Shown piece by piece: positions 21,755-34,047 of a stretch of DNA of 64,000 nt. The notes beneath the pieces are model-generated. The model was not told the origin of the DNA. It did not search any database and was given only the letters and a program-made list of their open reading frames with translations. Within the stretch, counting starts at the first letter, position 1, and each line of letters begins with the position of its first letter. The stretch spans positions 86,337,069-86,401,068 of the forward strand of contig OX638130.1 in assembly GCA_951804985.1 (NCBI GenBank), given 5' to 3'. This stretch comes from Dryomyza anilis (taxonomy: Eukaryota > Arthropoda > Insecta > Diptera > Dryomyzidae). The position numbers were made by a program, and so were the translations under genes.

Positions 21755-22339
21755 TCCTCATCATTTCCCAGTGTCACATCGACTTCAACGTGCTCCTCGA
21801 TTTGGTCGCCGGTCAACTTCGAAATGGCCATCTCACAATCATCCGCCTCCGCGATAACCACGCCCTCATTGGGTCACCAACTAACGTCATATCGTGCTGG
21901 TTCCACACTTACACCACGCACCTGTCCTTCGCCCCTATCGACAAAATCAGCCACATCATCGTTGTGGAGTCCGCTGTCGGCGGCGCTTTCAGCTGCCGCC
22001 GCTGCTGCACTCTCGTCCTCGACATGTTCATCGGCGACGCCCTCGCCGGCTACAGCTTCCTATCCGCCAGCAACGCCCTATATAAGCGGCAGTGCCTATC
22101 ATCAGTCAGCAATGAATCTGGACTACTTGGGACTTGGTAGCGCGGCGACGTCAATGGTGCAGCCCAAATTGGAAAATGTCATGGACATTGGTGCAGCCAG
22201 CTGGATGCAGGGCAAAGATAACGATAGCTGGATTTTCACAAATAATAACAATAATAATGCAACGACAAATTGGACTGAATCGAGTGCGGGTCCAAGTACA
22301 ACGACGAATATAGAAGAAGATATGAATAAAAATAATTAA
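21755..22339 (+). CDS. otd: Otx/Orthodenticle-like terminal exon
   Basis: In-phase last exon with TAA at 22337-22339. The order is SSSFPSVTSTSTCSSIWSP (the SIWSP block is an Otx-family signature), a Ser/Thr/Pro-rich part (ITTPSLGHQLTSYRAGSTL), a long Ala/Ser stretch, YPPATPYISGSAYHQSAMN, LDYLGLGSAATSMVQPKLEN, and DIGAASWMQGKDNDSWIF followed by Asn/Thr-rich residues. LDYLGL and the paired SWMQGKDNDSWIF look like a worn version of the duplicated Otx tail (LDYKDQ...SWKF in vertebrates, from memory). Presence of this tail argues for an Otx-like ancestral layout that Drosophila Otd has largely lost. Codon use is GC-rich compared with the surrounding intron, as expected for real coding DNA. The overlapping frame on the same strand from 21790 is a shadow. 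Confidence 0.9.
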   Translation, partial: SSSFPSVTSTSTCSSIWSPVNFEMAISQSSASAITTPSLGHQLTSYRAGSTLTPRTCPSPLSTKSATSSLWSPLSAALSAAAAAALSSSTCSSATPSPATASYPPATPYISGSAYHQSAMNLDYLGLGSAATSMVQPKLENVMDIGAASWMQGKDNDSWIFTNNNNNNATTNWTESSAGPSTTTNIEEDMNKNN

Positions 22340-22484
22340 ATCTTTAAAGAGATTCCGAAGGTTTTAACTTTTAAAAGATATAAAAATTGTAAATTAAGAA
22401 AGAGTTGTTAAATTTAAATGTCTGTATATATTGTATTTTAAAACATAAATTGTAAACAAAAAATAATTTTCATAATATGTATCT

Positions 22485-22496
22485 AATAAAAATAAA
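22485..22496 (+). terminator. Polyadenylation signal of the homeobox gene
   Basis: AATAAA occurs twice in tandem about 146 bases after the stop codon and is followed by the GT-rich AGTGTGATCAGTGG. This would give a short 3' UTR. Such hexamers are frequent by chance in this DNA, so position and the GT-rich follow-up carry the call. Confidence 0.6.
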
Positions 22497-22499
22497 AGT

Positions 22500-25150
22500 G
22501 TGATCAGTGGAGTTATGAAAATGATTTTTTTAATAAACATTAGTTTTTTTATAATTAGGAAAATCTGTAAATATGTAGTGAGATCAAAATTTCAATAATT
22601 TTAATTCAAGTTTTTAATAAACATTTGAAATTTAAGTAAAAACTTAAAATTTTAGTAAATATTTGAATTTTTAGTGATATTTACTATTTTTAAGAATATT
22701 TTAATTTTAGGGAGAATTAATTTTTAGTGAATAAATTTTCTTTGTTAGTAAAAATTTGAATTTATAGAAAAAATGTTTTTTTAACGACACCAATAGAGCA
22801 CGATAAAACTATAAGTGTTTCTTTTGATATTAACCAATTGTGAACTGTTATGCGTGCGAACTAAAAATTCTAATTCAAAGTGAATTCCACCAAATTCAGC
22901 AGCACTGTAAGCGAGTACACGCACACACCACACACTGCTATATCATCAACGCGGTACGCGAATACACATAGCTGTTGCCAGCAAATACGATTGCTAATAT
23001 GATGAATGTGTACGCTAATACAATTAATAATTTAGTCGGCGCAGTTTTAGCAAAAATTTAATTGTGCTGATGCACCTTTTTGGCTATATTTACGAATTTT
23101 TTTCTGTGTATAATTCGGGGTTTCTGATCTTAACTGCATACTCTGTATTTTTCTATAAGTAATGCTAACGACATTTTAGGCCCTTTTCAGTCAGTTTTTA
23201 AAATAAAAAAAGAAAGTCACTTACGCAATTAGTTTTCCAAGAAACTGTAAACGCATTTAGTCTTTCAATTGTCATGACTAATTACAATATGCCAATAAAT
23301 CCTAATATTCCAAGACTGTTTACAATATTTGAATCTAAACTCAAAACAAATTGTTTTTTTTAGACTATTTTTGGTTAATTTTCTTAGTATATTCGATTCA
23401 ATGATAAAAAAGAAACTGATTTATTGTTAAGCGCGGCATAGTTCTAACAAACGTTTGAAATTACTACCATTTTTTCATCGGTACTCATTTTTAATATGCC
23501 CTATCAACACAGGGCATATTTTGAAAGCCGTTAAATTTTATAAAAGTTTAAAATGCAGTTGTTTCCGAATTTTACACAAAAAGACAACACACACAAAAAT
23601 CCGCTTTTGGCATGAGGTTGGAAAAATTTAAAAGTTAGTTGTACCAACTAACTTCATTCGTTTCAATCGAATGGTTTAAACATTTGCTGACCGAACTGGC
23701 ATTTTAGCCTATACACATGAAATATAAGTCTAAATTTGTACTAAATTGTTCTAAAACAGTTCGAAATTGGTTGCAGTTCAAAGTACAACTCTTTTCACTT
23801 TGACAATAACAACCGACTAAGCGGTTGAGAGATCCGAATAAGTTGGTTGGGCAAAAAGTTGGTTGGCGCAGCAATGAGTATGCAATAAGAAAGGGCATAC
23901 TTTAAATATGAAGTAATGATATTTTCAGATACGCATTCTTTTTTATTGAATATTGATTTAGCGAAAGAGTGCCAAAATGATGTTAATTTGACATATTTTA
24001 AAAAGTAGATGAATAAGAAAAAAATAATAATTTTGATAGTTAGGTCTATACTTTGAATAAGAAAAATAATTTTATGGTTTAGGATCTAATGCCTAAATAC
24101 TAAAAAATATTATAAAACAAATTAACATTTTCCGAGTTTAGATTAAATTATTTTAAAAACGTATTGGAAAATACGCATTAATAAATATATTAAAATTAGT
24201 CTGACAATTATAAAATAAATTGCGTTTAAGATTTTTGAAAGTATATTTTTCAACAGTGTTATATTTTTTAAGCTAAGAAGTAGCTGAGAACGGCTTAAAA
24301 TTACGATTACAATTTTCTCAAACAAGTGGCATATTAGTAAAAAAAAACTTAGAATACAGTCAAAATCAGCAAATTGTATACACCCGGAATAATTTAGTAC
24401 AGATTTAGAACCATTAGGTGTATGTATAGACTAATATTTCAAGTGTATAGGCTAACATGGCAGCTCCGCCAGCAAATTTGTAAACCTTTCAGTTTAACAG
24501 AATGAAGTTAGTTGGTACAACTAACTTTTTAATTCTTCCAGCCTCATGCCAAAAGAGGATTTTTCTGTGCGTAGAATTGATGTCCATGGGAAAAAACATC
24601 TTACGTAGTGTAATTAGTAAAATGTATATGACATAAATTGGTAAACTTCAAAGAAAGAATTCGATTTAATTTTTTTTATTTGCTTTTTATTTGATTTTTA
24701 AGATAATAACGAAATTTTACATTCGTTTAATTTGTTGATTTTATTTGATTTCTGTTGTTTCTGTTTTAATTTTTTTTTTGTTTTTGTTTTTACAAACTAG
24801 ATGTTGATATTCTTACAAAAGGGTGGAATTTTTTAATTTATTACGCATTGTCCTCTCTCTGTGTTCTCAAATACATTTATTTATTACACATTAATATCAC
24901 TATTAGATCAAATTAAAACTAACAATTGTTAGATCAACGTAGTATTGGTTTTAGAATTTACCAACTGAAAAATATTTTTATTCTTTAAGTTTTTTTAAAT
25001 GTTTTCTTAAAAAAAATGACAACAAATTTAACAAATTATGTACATAATAATAGTTGTAATTATCGCAAATTAAAATATTTCACGCATTTCTCATTTCGGA
25101 AATGGATTTACACAATTTGAATCTGTAAGCAGTCTTCAAACTGAGAAATA
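22500..25150. other. Intergenic DNA with several short TIR elements
   Basis: No gene is seen. About 22870-23110 carries a partial copy of the repeat found at 53000-53187 (GCGCAGTTTTAGC, TTTTTTTCTGTGTA). About 23580-23870 and 24410-24575 are copies of the ACACAGAAAAATCC TIR family (CACACAAAAATCCGCTTTTG, and AAAGAGGATTTTTCTGTGC). The remainder is AT-rich and unassigned. Confidence 0.55.
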
Positions 25151-26173
25151 TTTAAAGAGAAAAAAAAGTCTTTAAATTTACATAATTAGTTGTTTTAAAA
25201 AATGAATTTTTAAATTAGTTTTAAATATATTTTTGAAATGAATTCTAAAGGTTTTTTTTAAACGATTTTTACAATGATAACTGAAATATTTTTTTAAATG
25301 ATTTACCAACTCTTTTGAATGATATTTGAACTCTTTAAAGGATTTTTCTTTAATTTTAAAATTATTTTTGAAATGAGTTGCGAACAGATTTTTAAACTGG
25401 TTTAAACATTATTTGTGAATTGAAATGGTTTGAAAATTTTGTTCAAATGATTTCTATAGGCTTTCTTTCTTTAATTATTTTAAATGATTTTTGAACTCTT
25501 TAAATGATTAAAAATTATTGTTTGAAATGATTTTTGAAATGAGTTTTGAAAACTGATTTTAAAATTATTTTTGAGATGATTTTAAAACTTATCATTTAAA
25601 TGATTTTTAAAATGATTTTAAAATGAAATGTTTACATACATTTTTAAGTGATTTTTTAATTGCTTTATAGAAGATAAAGGTTTTTTTTTAATGAAATGAT
25701 TTTTGAACTATTTTAAATTATTTTTATCTTTAATTTTTATATTTAGCGTATTCACAGTTTCATGGTATTGTTACGACATAGTACGAATACGAGACTACGG
25801 CAATTGCTGTGAGCACAACTTTCCTGCTTGTTTCTTATAAAATTAGGATTTTTTGAAATTAAGTAAAACAAGTAAAGTAAAAGTAAAACAAATAAATTAA
25901 CATTTTATGTGCACTATTTGTCTTCAATTTCACAATTTTTCTTCATTTCACAAAATACGACACCAAAAACATGCCTCAGGGCTACTCTTGAATACAACAC
26001 TTGTGGTATTTCACTTTTATAAGTGATGCAACAACAAATTGACGTTTCTGTGTTATTGTATCGTATATATAGAACAAAGTACGAATACCATACTAAAATA
26101 CGATGAACTGTGAATGCGCTAATTATTTCTAATATGTATTTGAACTGATGTCTAAAATGATTATTAATATTTA

Positions 26174-26414
26174 GGGTGTGTACGAATTCGACTAAAATGC
26201 TGACTAAACTAAATTGAATGAGTTTTCATTCGTTCACAATTCGGTAACCGGTAATTGTTAAAATCCTCCATCAATCGATTATCATATGTCTGTTTGCTAT
26301 TATTCAATTTAGTTCAATTTAGTTTGCTCGAAAATTTGCAAAATTGAAAATTAAACACTGCATTACCGATAAATTTTAGTTTAGTTAGCAATTTAGTCGA
26401 ACTCTCACACACTC
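26174..26414. mobile_element. PIF/Harbinger-like MITE, copy in the tandem array
   Basis: Begins GGGTGTGTACGAATTCGACT and ends CTCTCACACACTC, with TTA on both sides (26171-26173 and 26415-26417). Confidence 0.85.
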
Positions 26415-26953
26415 TTAACATGATTTTTTTTTAATTACTTTAAAATGATTTTTGAAAAATATGATTTTTAAAAAATTTTGAAAATGAATTTCGAAATGAT
26501 TCCTAAAAAGATTTTAAAGATTTTTACTTGACTTTTAAACGATTTTTAAATGATTTTAAATGTTTATTAAATTATTTTTGAAATGATTTTAAAATGATTC
26601 TTCAAATATTTATTTGTAATAATAAATAAATTATTTATAATAATTTAAAAATGATTCTCAAAATCATTTTAAATGATCTAGTATATAAAATATAATCATT
26701 TTCAATGATCTATTAAAGTTATTAAAAAAAAGTTATCTTAAAAAAAACAAAATATTTTTGATTTTAAAATGATTTTTAAAAGAATTTTTAAAATTATTTT
26801 TTGAAATGATTGTTAAATAATATGAGAAATCATGTTGCATAATGTTTCAAATGATTTTCAATGATGTTTTAAATGATTTCAAAATGATTTTTCATATGAA
26901 TTTGTAAATGGTTTTTATTTAGTTTTGAAAGTATTTTTATCTTATACAGGGTG

Positions 26954-28311
26954 TTTGGTTCATCGATGTCAAGAACTCGGAAGGTTATTCTACGATTCAA
27001 AAAAATAAGAAAATGTAAATAGAAATATATCCTATTTTGCACCCAGTTTAAGGTACAGGGTATATGGTAAATGAATATTACTTACATAGTCTATTCAAGA
27101 AAATTGGTTATAAAATTTAATCTGTTGATAAATGAATTCCAATTTTATATGAGTGTAAAATTGGAATTGCCATTTCATGATGGAAAGATATACGAATTCG
27201 AATTTCTATAGTAAATTTTAATAATTTCGACTCGTTGTTGGCTCGTATATCTTTCCATCATGAAATGGCAAACCTTACTGAAAAGAAATGTCAAAAGAGC
27301 GGCAAGAAATATGGCGTCGTTTGCTGTCCCTGTCGCTCCAGTTTAGTAGCGTCTCTGTTGAAAAAACTTAAAAAAAACTTTTGTAGCGCTCTTATCGAAA
27401 ATCCCTTTATTAGACAATTAAATTACTTTTCCAATGGTATATCACATCCTCGAATCCCATGATTTCTTCCTTTTTAAAATGTTCGTAAAGCTGAAATTTA
27501 CAAAAATAAAAATACATATTTTTACTTTGTCATCGATTTTCTCAAAATTTCGTTCTCGATCACCCAATTTTATCTAATTTATAATATAAACCAGCTCATT
27601 CCGAGTACTTTGTAACCAATCACAGTGATTTTAAACTGGTAAGTTATGCTGCAGAAATAATTAAACAGTGGCCGGTCTTGTGATTTGGTGGTTGAAAAAA
27701 AAATCAAAATAATGGAGAAATAATTTTAAACATTTATTAAAATTATAATAATTAATATTACTTCACAGAATATATTTTCTGATCATATTTCCAAACATAA
27801 TATTTTTTCTTTTATTTCTACCACCAAATCACAAGATCCGCCTCTGTTTAATTATTTCTTCAGGATAATGTACCGGTTTAAAATCACTGTAATTGCTTAG
27901 AAGGCACTGGGAAGGAACTGGTCTATCATTATAAATTATAAAAAAACAGGGGTAATCGATAACGATATTTTGAGAAAATCAATGACAAAGTCAAAATTTG
28001 TATTTTTATTTTTGTAAATTTCAACTTAGCGTACATTTTTTAAAAGGAAGAAATCATGGATTTCGAAAATGTGATATACCATTGGAAAGGTAATTTAATT
28101 GTCTAAAACATGAGTAAAACATTGATATTAATTTATCAACACATTATACTTTATAACCAATTTTCTTGATTAGGTTATGTCAGTAATATGCATTTACTAA
28201 ACACCCTGTATCTTAAACTGGGTGCAAAAGAGGACATATTTTTATTTTAAATTTTCTTATTTTTTTTAATCATAGAATCATCTCCCGAGTTATTGACATC
28301 GATGAACCAAA
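26954..28311. mobile_element. 1.36-kb foldback element with a nested MITE
   Basis: The ends TTTGGTTCATCGATGTCAA and TTGACATCGATGAACCAAAA are inverted. Pairing continues inward for most of each arm: CCCAGTTTAAGGTACAGGGT with ACACCCTGTATCTTAAACTG, ATCGATTTTCTCAAAATTTC with TTTTGAGAAAATCAATGACA, and TCTTGTGATTTGGTGGTTG with ACCACCAAATCACAAGATC near the centre (about 27740). The left arm holds a foreign insert at 27168-27410. No transposase is seen. Confidence 0.82.
27168..27410. mobile_element. Foldback MITE with GGGTTTTTCAA termini, copy 2 (left-truncated)
   Basis: Contains CATTTCATGATGGAAAGATA, its inverse, and the right end through GCGCTCTTATCGAAAATCCC. The outermost left part is missing. 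It lies only in the left arm of the larger foldback, so it inserted after that element arose. Confidence 0.75.
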
Positions 28312-28677
28312 ATGAATTTTTAAATGAAATTTTATATGATGATCTTATAAATGCCGTTTAAATGATTTTTAAAATAATTGTTAAACATTTTTTAAATTAA
28401 TTTAAATATTATTTTTTGAATTATAATTTATGAAATGATACAAAATGATTTTAACATGATTTTTTAAAAATATTTTAACATGATTTTTAAAATAATTTAA
28501 AACTTGATTTAAAATAATTTTTAAAAATAGCAAAAAATTACATGTTTATATATTGGTTTTAAAACCTTTTCAAGTGAAAAATTCTCGGTGGATAAAACTA
28601 TTACTATTTTAAATGAAATTTCTCATCAGTTTAATACTTTTATATTAAATTACTTCATCTTTATTTTGCACTCGATT

Positions 28678-29103
28678 TACACTCAGAAAATAGTAATAAT
28701 AATAAAATTAATAGGAAACTTATTGATTTTATAGTATACAAACTAATAATTTTAAATACGAGCATGTTCTGAAAATTCGAACATATTTCAAATATCGAAA
28801 AAAATCGAATTGAATTCGTTCTACTCAACTTCAATTGAATTCGATTGAACTATGCTAATTCGAATCTGAAACATATAAAATTAATTTCGTTTTTGAACGT
28901 TAATTGAAGTTAAATCCAATTGAAATTTTAATACCAGTTTTAACGTAAAGTATTTTAATAGTATTTTTCTATAGTATTTTGTAGTATTTTTTGATATTTA
29001 CCGTTTAAAAAAATAATTTGCATACTATTGATTTATTTGAATGAAAAGTAAATCTATATTAGAAAAACTATTAATTGTATGGTATTTTTTTCTGAGTGTG
29101 CGT
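28678..29103. mobile_element. TIR element with ACACTCAGAAAA ends
   Basis: Left end TTACACTCAGAAAATAGT and right end GTATTTTTTTCTGAGTGTG are inverted. The interior is AT-rich with repeated ATAGTATTTT-like motifs and no coding sequence. Related sequences lie near 7738 and 15925. Confidence 0.6.
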
Positions 29104-30300
29104 ATGTCAAATTTTTTATTTAGAATTTTTGTGCCAACTAGCTAAATTCATTAAACCTTCATATTGCAATTAAATGCATTAAATTCTAGTTAAATGTTTA
29201 AGTTTTTTTTTTTTTTTTTGCTAGTTTAGGTTGTCGCTTGTATCTCAAAGTTATATCAAAAAATCATTTACAAAAATCTTACAAGTATTTTTTCGATTTT
29301 TTTTTTGTTCTTCTGGTTTTCTGTCACTTTTATATAACTTTTTATACTTTTACTTAGTATTTTTAATATTAAATATTATTATATATTTTTGATGCTATTT
29401 CATAGAGTTCTTCTTCACATTATACCTTATCAGTTATCAGTATTCTTTTAATTTATTTTATTTTTTATTTTTTATATATATAGATAAATGTTATATAGTT
29501 TCGTGTGTCTGTCTGTCCGTGTGTGGGTGTGTATGCGAAAATTACATATATCTGTAAATACAATTTTAAATCTACTACATAAAACATGTCGATGGGGTTA
29601 TTTTTTGTTAACTGCTATATGTGGCCCCACACTGATGATAGGGCTACACATGACATGCATCACAATACTAGTAAAATGAAAATAATTTTATTAGAAATCA
29701 AATTTTAAAAAATAAAAAAATGGAAATAAAAAAAAGCTTTATAATTTGGGATATTTTATTGATATGATTTTGAATTTGAAGTCTGCTAAAAATAATAAAA
29801 ATGCTGCTATCGGTGGAATGTTTTTTTGAAAATAAAATAAAAAATATGTTTTTCTCAAAGTAAAAATTCTATTTAAATCCAGTATAAATAAAGGGTTTGT
29901 TGAAAAACAAAGGGTTAAGTACCCAACTGATAATATTGTAGGTTATTATTGCATCCGTATCTGATCAGAATACGATAAGGCGTTCTTAGTATAGGCCTAT
30001 ACTGCATACTGATTTGAATTCGTTTTGCTATGGTAAGCCTACTTTCAAATCTGCGTAATGCAACCTTATCTATCCTTTATAAAGAAACCTTATATGGAGC
30101 CAATTTAAGTCAATCCTATTTGACACTTATGAAAAATCTGATTAAAAATCGTATTCTAATCTGATCGGTTGATGTTATTCAAAACTTTATATTAATAACA
30201 ACATTATAATAATATTTTAATAATAAAATTCGGTTAACAAAATTAATCTAATAAGATAAGTTTTAAACAGGCTCTGATGTGGCAGACTGATCATTACTAC
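29104..30300. other. Intergenic DNA with one probable short inverted repeat
   Basis: No gene is seen. A more complex stretch at 29480-29690 (TGTGGCCCCACACTGATGAT) has no recognised content. Around 29948-30180, CCGTATCTGATCAGAATACG and CGTATTCTAATCTGATCGG are inverted, suggesting a short foldback element of about 230 bp. Confidence 0.45.
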
Positions 30301-30590
30301 ACACAGAAAAATCCTCTTTTCACATGAGGCTGGAAGAATGAAAAGGTTGTTGTACCAAATAACTTCACCGGTTGGTTTACAAATTTGTTGGCGGAACTGT
30401 CATATTAGTCTATACACATGAAATATTAGTCTATACACACTCCTAATGGTTCTAAATCTGAACTAAATTGTTCTAAAACAGTTCAAAATTGGTTGCAGTA
30501 CAAACTACAACTTTTTTTATTTTGACAATAACAAGCGGTTAACTAAGCGGTTGAGAGAACCGAATAAGTTGATTAGGCAAAGGTAGAAAG
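30300..30590. mobile_element. Short TIR element (ACACAGAAAAATCC family)
   Basis: Begins ACACAGAAAAATCCTCTTTT, followed by CACATGAGGCTGGAAGAATG and the family blocks seen at 23580 in the same order. The sequence AACCGAATAAGTTGATTAGG marks the far end. Confidence 0.7.
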
Positions 30591-31664
30591 TTCATCTGAA
30601 GGTTCAAAGCACAAATTTTCAGATCCATTTCATTTTTTCAAACGATAAAATATTTTAATAAGAAACAAATACATGCCATTTATTTTTAGGTTAAGAAAAA
30701 GAGTCAAATCAAGTTTCCAATAAGGTAAAACGCAATTATAATAAATTTAGACAGTTTTTATCGATTTCTTAGCAATTTTTAAATGAAATTGAGCCCTATT
30801 TCCGAAACACTTTTAAAATACCTATAATTTTTCTATCGATGAAAATTGTTTTTTGCATAGATATAAATTTTATTTAAATTGTGTTCGGTTGATTAGAAAA
30901 CTAATAATAAAATGAAGAACTTTTGCAAATTCAAATGGAATTTAACATTAATCTCATGACTTTATTAGTGATTGGAAAAATCGAAGTAAGAGGCAACATA
31001 AAATTATAGATCTAGTTTGATGTATAATGCTACACTCTGTTTCTAAATTATAAGGTCAATAAAAGATCATCTGAGTAAACATTAAAATAAAAGTGGAATT
31101 GTAATATACAACGAAACGTCTATTAAAACTCAAATTAATTTTTACGAAACTCGGTTACAAATCGTTTTAAAGAAAATAAAAAATTAAAAAGTGATTTTTC
31201 TATGTACTTATCGTATAAAAAATATAAGATCAGTGCCAAAATAGTAATAAAAACTATTTTATTCTAAAGAGTAATAATTTATTTGTTTTCCATTTATTAC
31301 ATCGAATAATCTTTTTTTCATTGAATTCGTTAAGTTTTCTAATATAGATTTGGGGACATTGCGACAAGCTTCCAAAATATATACTTAAAGCTCATTACCC
31401 AAGTAACCACGGTTCGACAATTGCCACAAACTTTTGTGGCAAATGTGTAGCTTTTAAGTTACCTCTAACACCAGTGTTGCAAACTAATAATTTTTAGTTG
31501 CAAAGCGGTGGCTAAGAACATGTATGGAACATACGCAATAATATGTCACAATGCTTTGATATATAAGTCATACATTCTGATAAAGGAACATAAATTTAGT
31601 TCCAAAACGGTGGCTAAGAACAAGTGTGGGACAATTCAATAATATGTCACAATGCTGTGATATA

Positions 31665-32169
31665 CAGCTGTGTGAAAAATAATAGCAGCGCTCTCCTATA
31701 AATTATAAATTCTATTTTTTAGAAATTTTGCGTAATAAGAACAATCAATTATTTTTATAATTTACTTTTATTAGAATTATGTCATTAAAATGACATCTTA
31801 TTTTTTCCATATTCTTAAGCTATTTCAAAAAAATATGGTATCTTTTGTAAAAGAGTCTTGAATTTAGGTGTGAAAAATAATAGCAGCGGTACCAAATTTG
31901 TTACAAAAACCATTATTTTCTTTAAAGTTTTTAAATTTAAAACTTGTATTTATATTAGCTAGGCTAATTTGAACAATATTGTTGAATGGAAATTCAAGAC
32001 TCTTTTACAAAAGATACCATAATTTTTTGAAATAGCTTAAGAAAATGAAAAAATAAAACGGCATTGTTATGACATAATTCCAATAATTGTAAATTATAAA
32101 AATAATTGATTGTTCATATTGCGCAACACTTCTAAAAAATCGAATTTATAATTATTTTTCACACAGCTG
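31665..32169. mobile_element. Tc1/mariner-type foldback MITE with TA duplication
   Basis: Starts CAGCTGTGTGAAAAATAATA and ends ATTTTTCACACAGCTG, flanked by TA at 31663-31664 and 32170-32171. Excising it rejoins GATATAAGTCATACATTC, which matches the sister repeat at 31555-31580. Inner arms (CTTTTGTAAAAGAGTCTTGA and CAAGACTCTTTTACAAAAG) also pair. Confidence 0.88.
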
Positions 32170-32639
32170 TATAAGTCATACATTCCGATAATGGAACATA
32201 TACGATAATGAGCGGAGTAAACTTTGTTGTTATGACGTGGCAAAATAGTGGCAATGGAACGTTGGGTTGTAAAAAAAGACAGTCGGAATGTATAATTTTA
32301 GAAATAACAAAAATCACTATTTTAACAAATTGAAATTTTTTGGGTGCGCGTTAAAATTAGACGGAGTGAATATAAACTTTAATCCAAAAACTTGAACTGT
32401 TTGTTGAATTGAAGTGTCGTTTTCCGAAAAATATGTTCGTAAAGACTTATATTATTATGCCATAGCATAATTTTACATTATGTGCAGACAAACATTTATT
32501 ATTTTTACTGGATCTTTATTATTATTTTTAATCCACACAATTTCCACATTTAAAATTAGAGTTCAAGTTCCAAATAGGTGAACCGATACTTTAATTAATC
32601 GAAATTTGTGGCAACTAAGCCTCGCCCCAGGGCTTTTTG

Positions 32640-33655
32640 ACCGGCAATTGGGTGGCAAATAAGTATATTTCGCATGATTTGGAACAAACTCTTTAATGGC
32701 AATTCCCCACAGAACCATAATAATGTTTGTGGAAAGCCATGAGTGTGAATGCTTGTATATCCTGCTGAAAAATCAAGTTTTCATCCGAATATTTATCCAA
32801 AAACGGTATTAAATTGTGTGCCAGTACACCCTGGTACTCGTTGCTATGCATTGTGGTAAATACCAAGAACAGCTTTCCCATTACATTATAACTACCCCGC
32901 ACCATTAGATTTCCACCACCAAAGTTTCTTTTTCAGAAAAATATTGGTTTCTTTTTCAAATCAAATAATGGTTGTAAAATGTGGTATTCTTATCTGTTCA
33001 ATCGGTAGCTCAAAGTTTGTGCGTTGGACTGCGAGCCAAAACGTCCCCGGTTCAAGCCTGGACTGGGGCTAACAACATCTTTTCATAGAAACATTATTCT
33101 ATACCGCGCTACCTCTCGGCAGTAAATGGAAAACCTACGAGAGTAAAACATTGCCTATGAAAAGCTCACATCCGCCGTTCGGATTCGACATTAAACTGTA
33201 GGTCTCAGCACCACTTTGAGTACAAATATAACACGCACAGCTCAAAATGGTGAGATAGCTCGGCCAAAGTTCTTATAGGACTGTAGCGCCAAACTATTAT
33301 AATTATTATTATTATTGGTTCAATTGGTGTCCAAGTTTTTTTTTTCAAGCCTTTAATTGATTTCTAAATTATTGTTTTTGATACATCTATGCTCAGTTCT
33401 CGCTTGATGTTATTGCAGCTCTTAGTTGAATTAGACGCAACTCGTATTATTTGACGCTCGTTGTGACCGGACAAAACTTTTGAACGTCTGTTTGACTTAT
33501 TTTTTCCATAATTCAACGTGTTATTGCCAAAATTTTGGAATACACAAGGTGACATGCCCTAGTTTTATAGCAATATCTCGCAAACTACACTCTTCTTCTA
33601 AAAATGGATTAATCTTCCCTATCTCAAATTCTGTCAAACTTTTTCCACGAGACAT
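32640..33655 (-). pseudogene. Tc1-family transposase, broken
   Basis: On the minus strand an ATG at 33655 opens MSRGKSLTEFEIGKINPF, LEEECSLR and IAIKLGHVT, the usual N-terminal helix-turn-helix start of Tc1 transposases. After a stop and frame change the sequence resumes as NYGKNKSNRRSKVLSGHNER, QIIRVASNSTKSCNNIKREL. A SINE then splits the gene. Beyond it 32905-32693 gives VRGSYNVMGKLFLVF, NEYQGVLAHNLIPFLDKYSD and ENLIFQQDIQAF, which is the region of the second catalytic Asp (QQD). The N-terminal stop and frameshift and the SINE show it is inactive. An intact family member is about 340 residues. Confidence 0.85.
33003..33317 (+). mobile_element. tRNA-derived SINE, copy 6 (inside transposase)
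   Basis: A nearly full copy starting CGGTAGCTCAAAGTTTGTGC, with B-box-like CGGTTCAAGCCTGG, body and (ATT)n tail. It is flanked by GTTCAAT at 32996-33002 and 33318-33324. Confidence 0.88.
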
Positions 33656-34047
33656 TACCTTTAACTTATAAATATTTTTGATGATTAAAAGCAATCAATT
33701 TAATTAAACTCATCTACTTAAATTTTAATCTCTGACCTTATATTTTTGAAACTACATTACTACATTAAAGTATGTAATGTAGTAAAACCACTTTTTATTA
33801 CAACGTTCACTTACAGAATCACAAAACATGTAATTTTGTCGATATCTATACCAATGCCACTTTGATTAAAAAAAAAAATGTACGTACAATAAACAGGGTA
33901 CATTTCTATATTTGATCTTACAATTTGAAAACAGAGTGTAGTGTATATATTCCAATTTAATTATAAAAGTTATATCGTCGTTTTAGAACGAAAAGTCACC
34001 AAATACATTTTCAAAATGCCAAATATTCATTTACAAAAATCTATATA

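Larger units (their letters stand above)
25190..28560. repeat. Degenerate AAATGATTTTT tandem array, interrupted
   Basis: Dozens of variants of AAATGATTTTTAAAATGA fill 25190-25740, 26420-26950 and 28310-28560. A MITE (26174) and a large foldback element (26954-28311) interrupt what looks like one original array. Unit length drifts around 11-14 bases. There is no coding capacity. Confidence 0.75.
31030..33941 (-). mobile_element. Dead Tc1-like transposon with nested insertions
   Basis: Terminal inverted repeats CTACACTCTGTTTCTAAATT (31030) and the inverse of CAATTTGAAAACAGAGTGTAG (to 33941) enclose the remains of a minus-strand Tc1 transposase. The span is about 2.9 kb, longer than the usual 1.6 kb, because it holds a SINE at 33003, a TA-inserted foldback MITE at 31665 and another repeat around it. 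The TIRs are short and diverged. Confidence 0.75.

Noticed and set aside
21790..22140. 116-codon frame overlapping the last homeobox exon
   Set aside because: A shadow frame. The phase-matched frame with SIWSP continues from the preceding exon.
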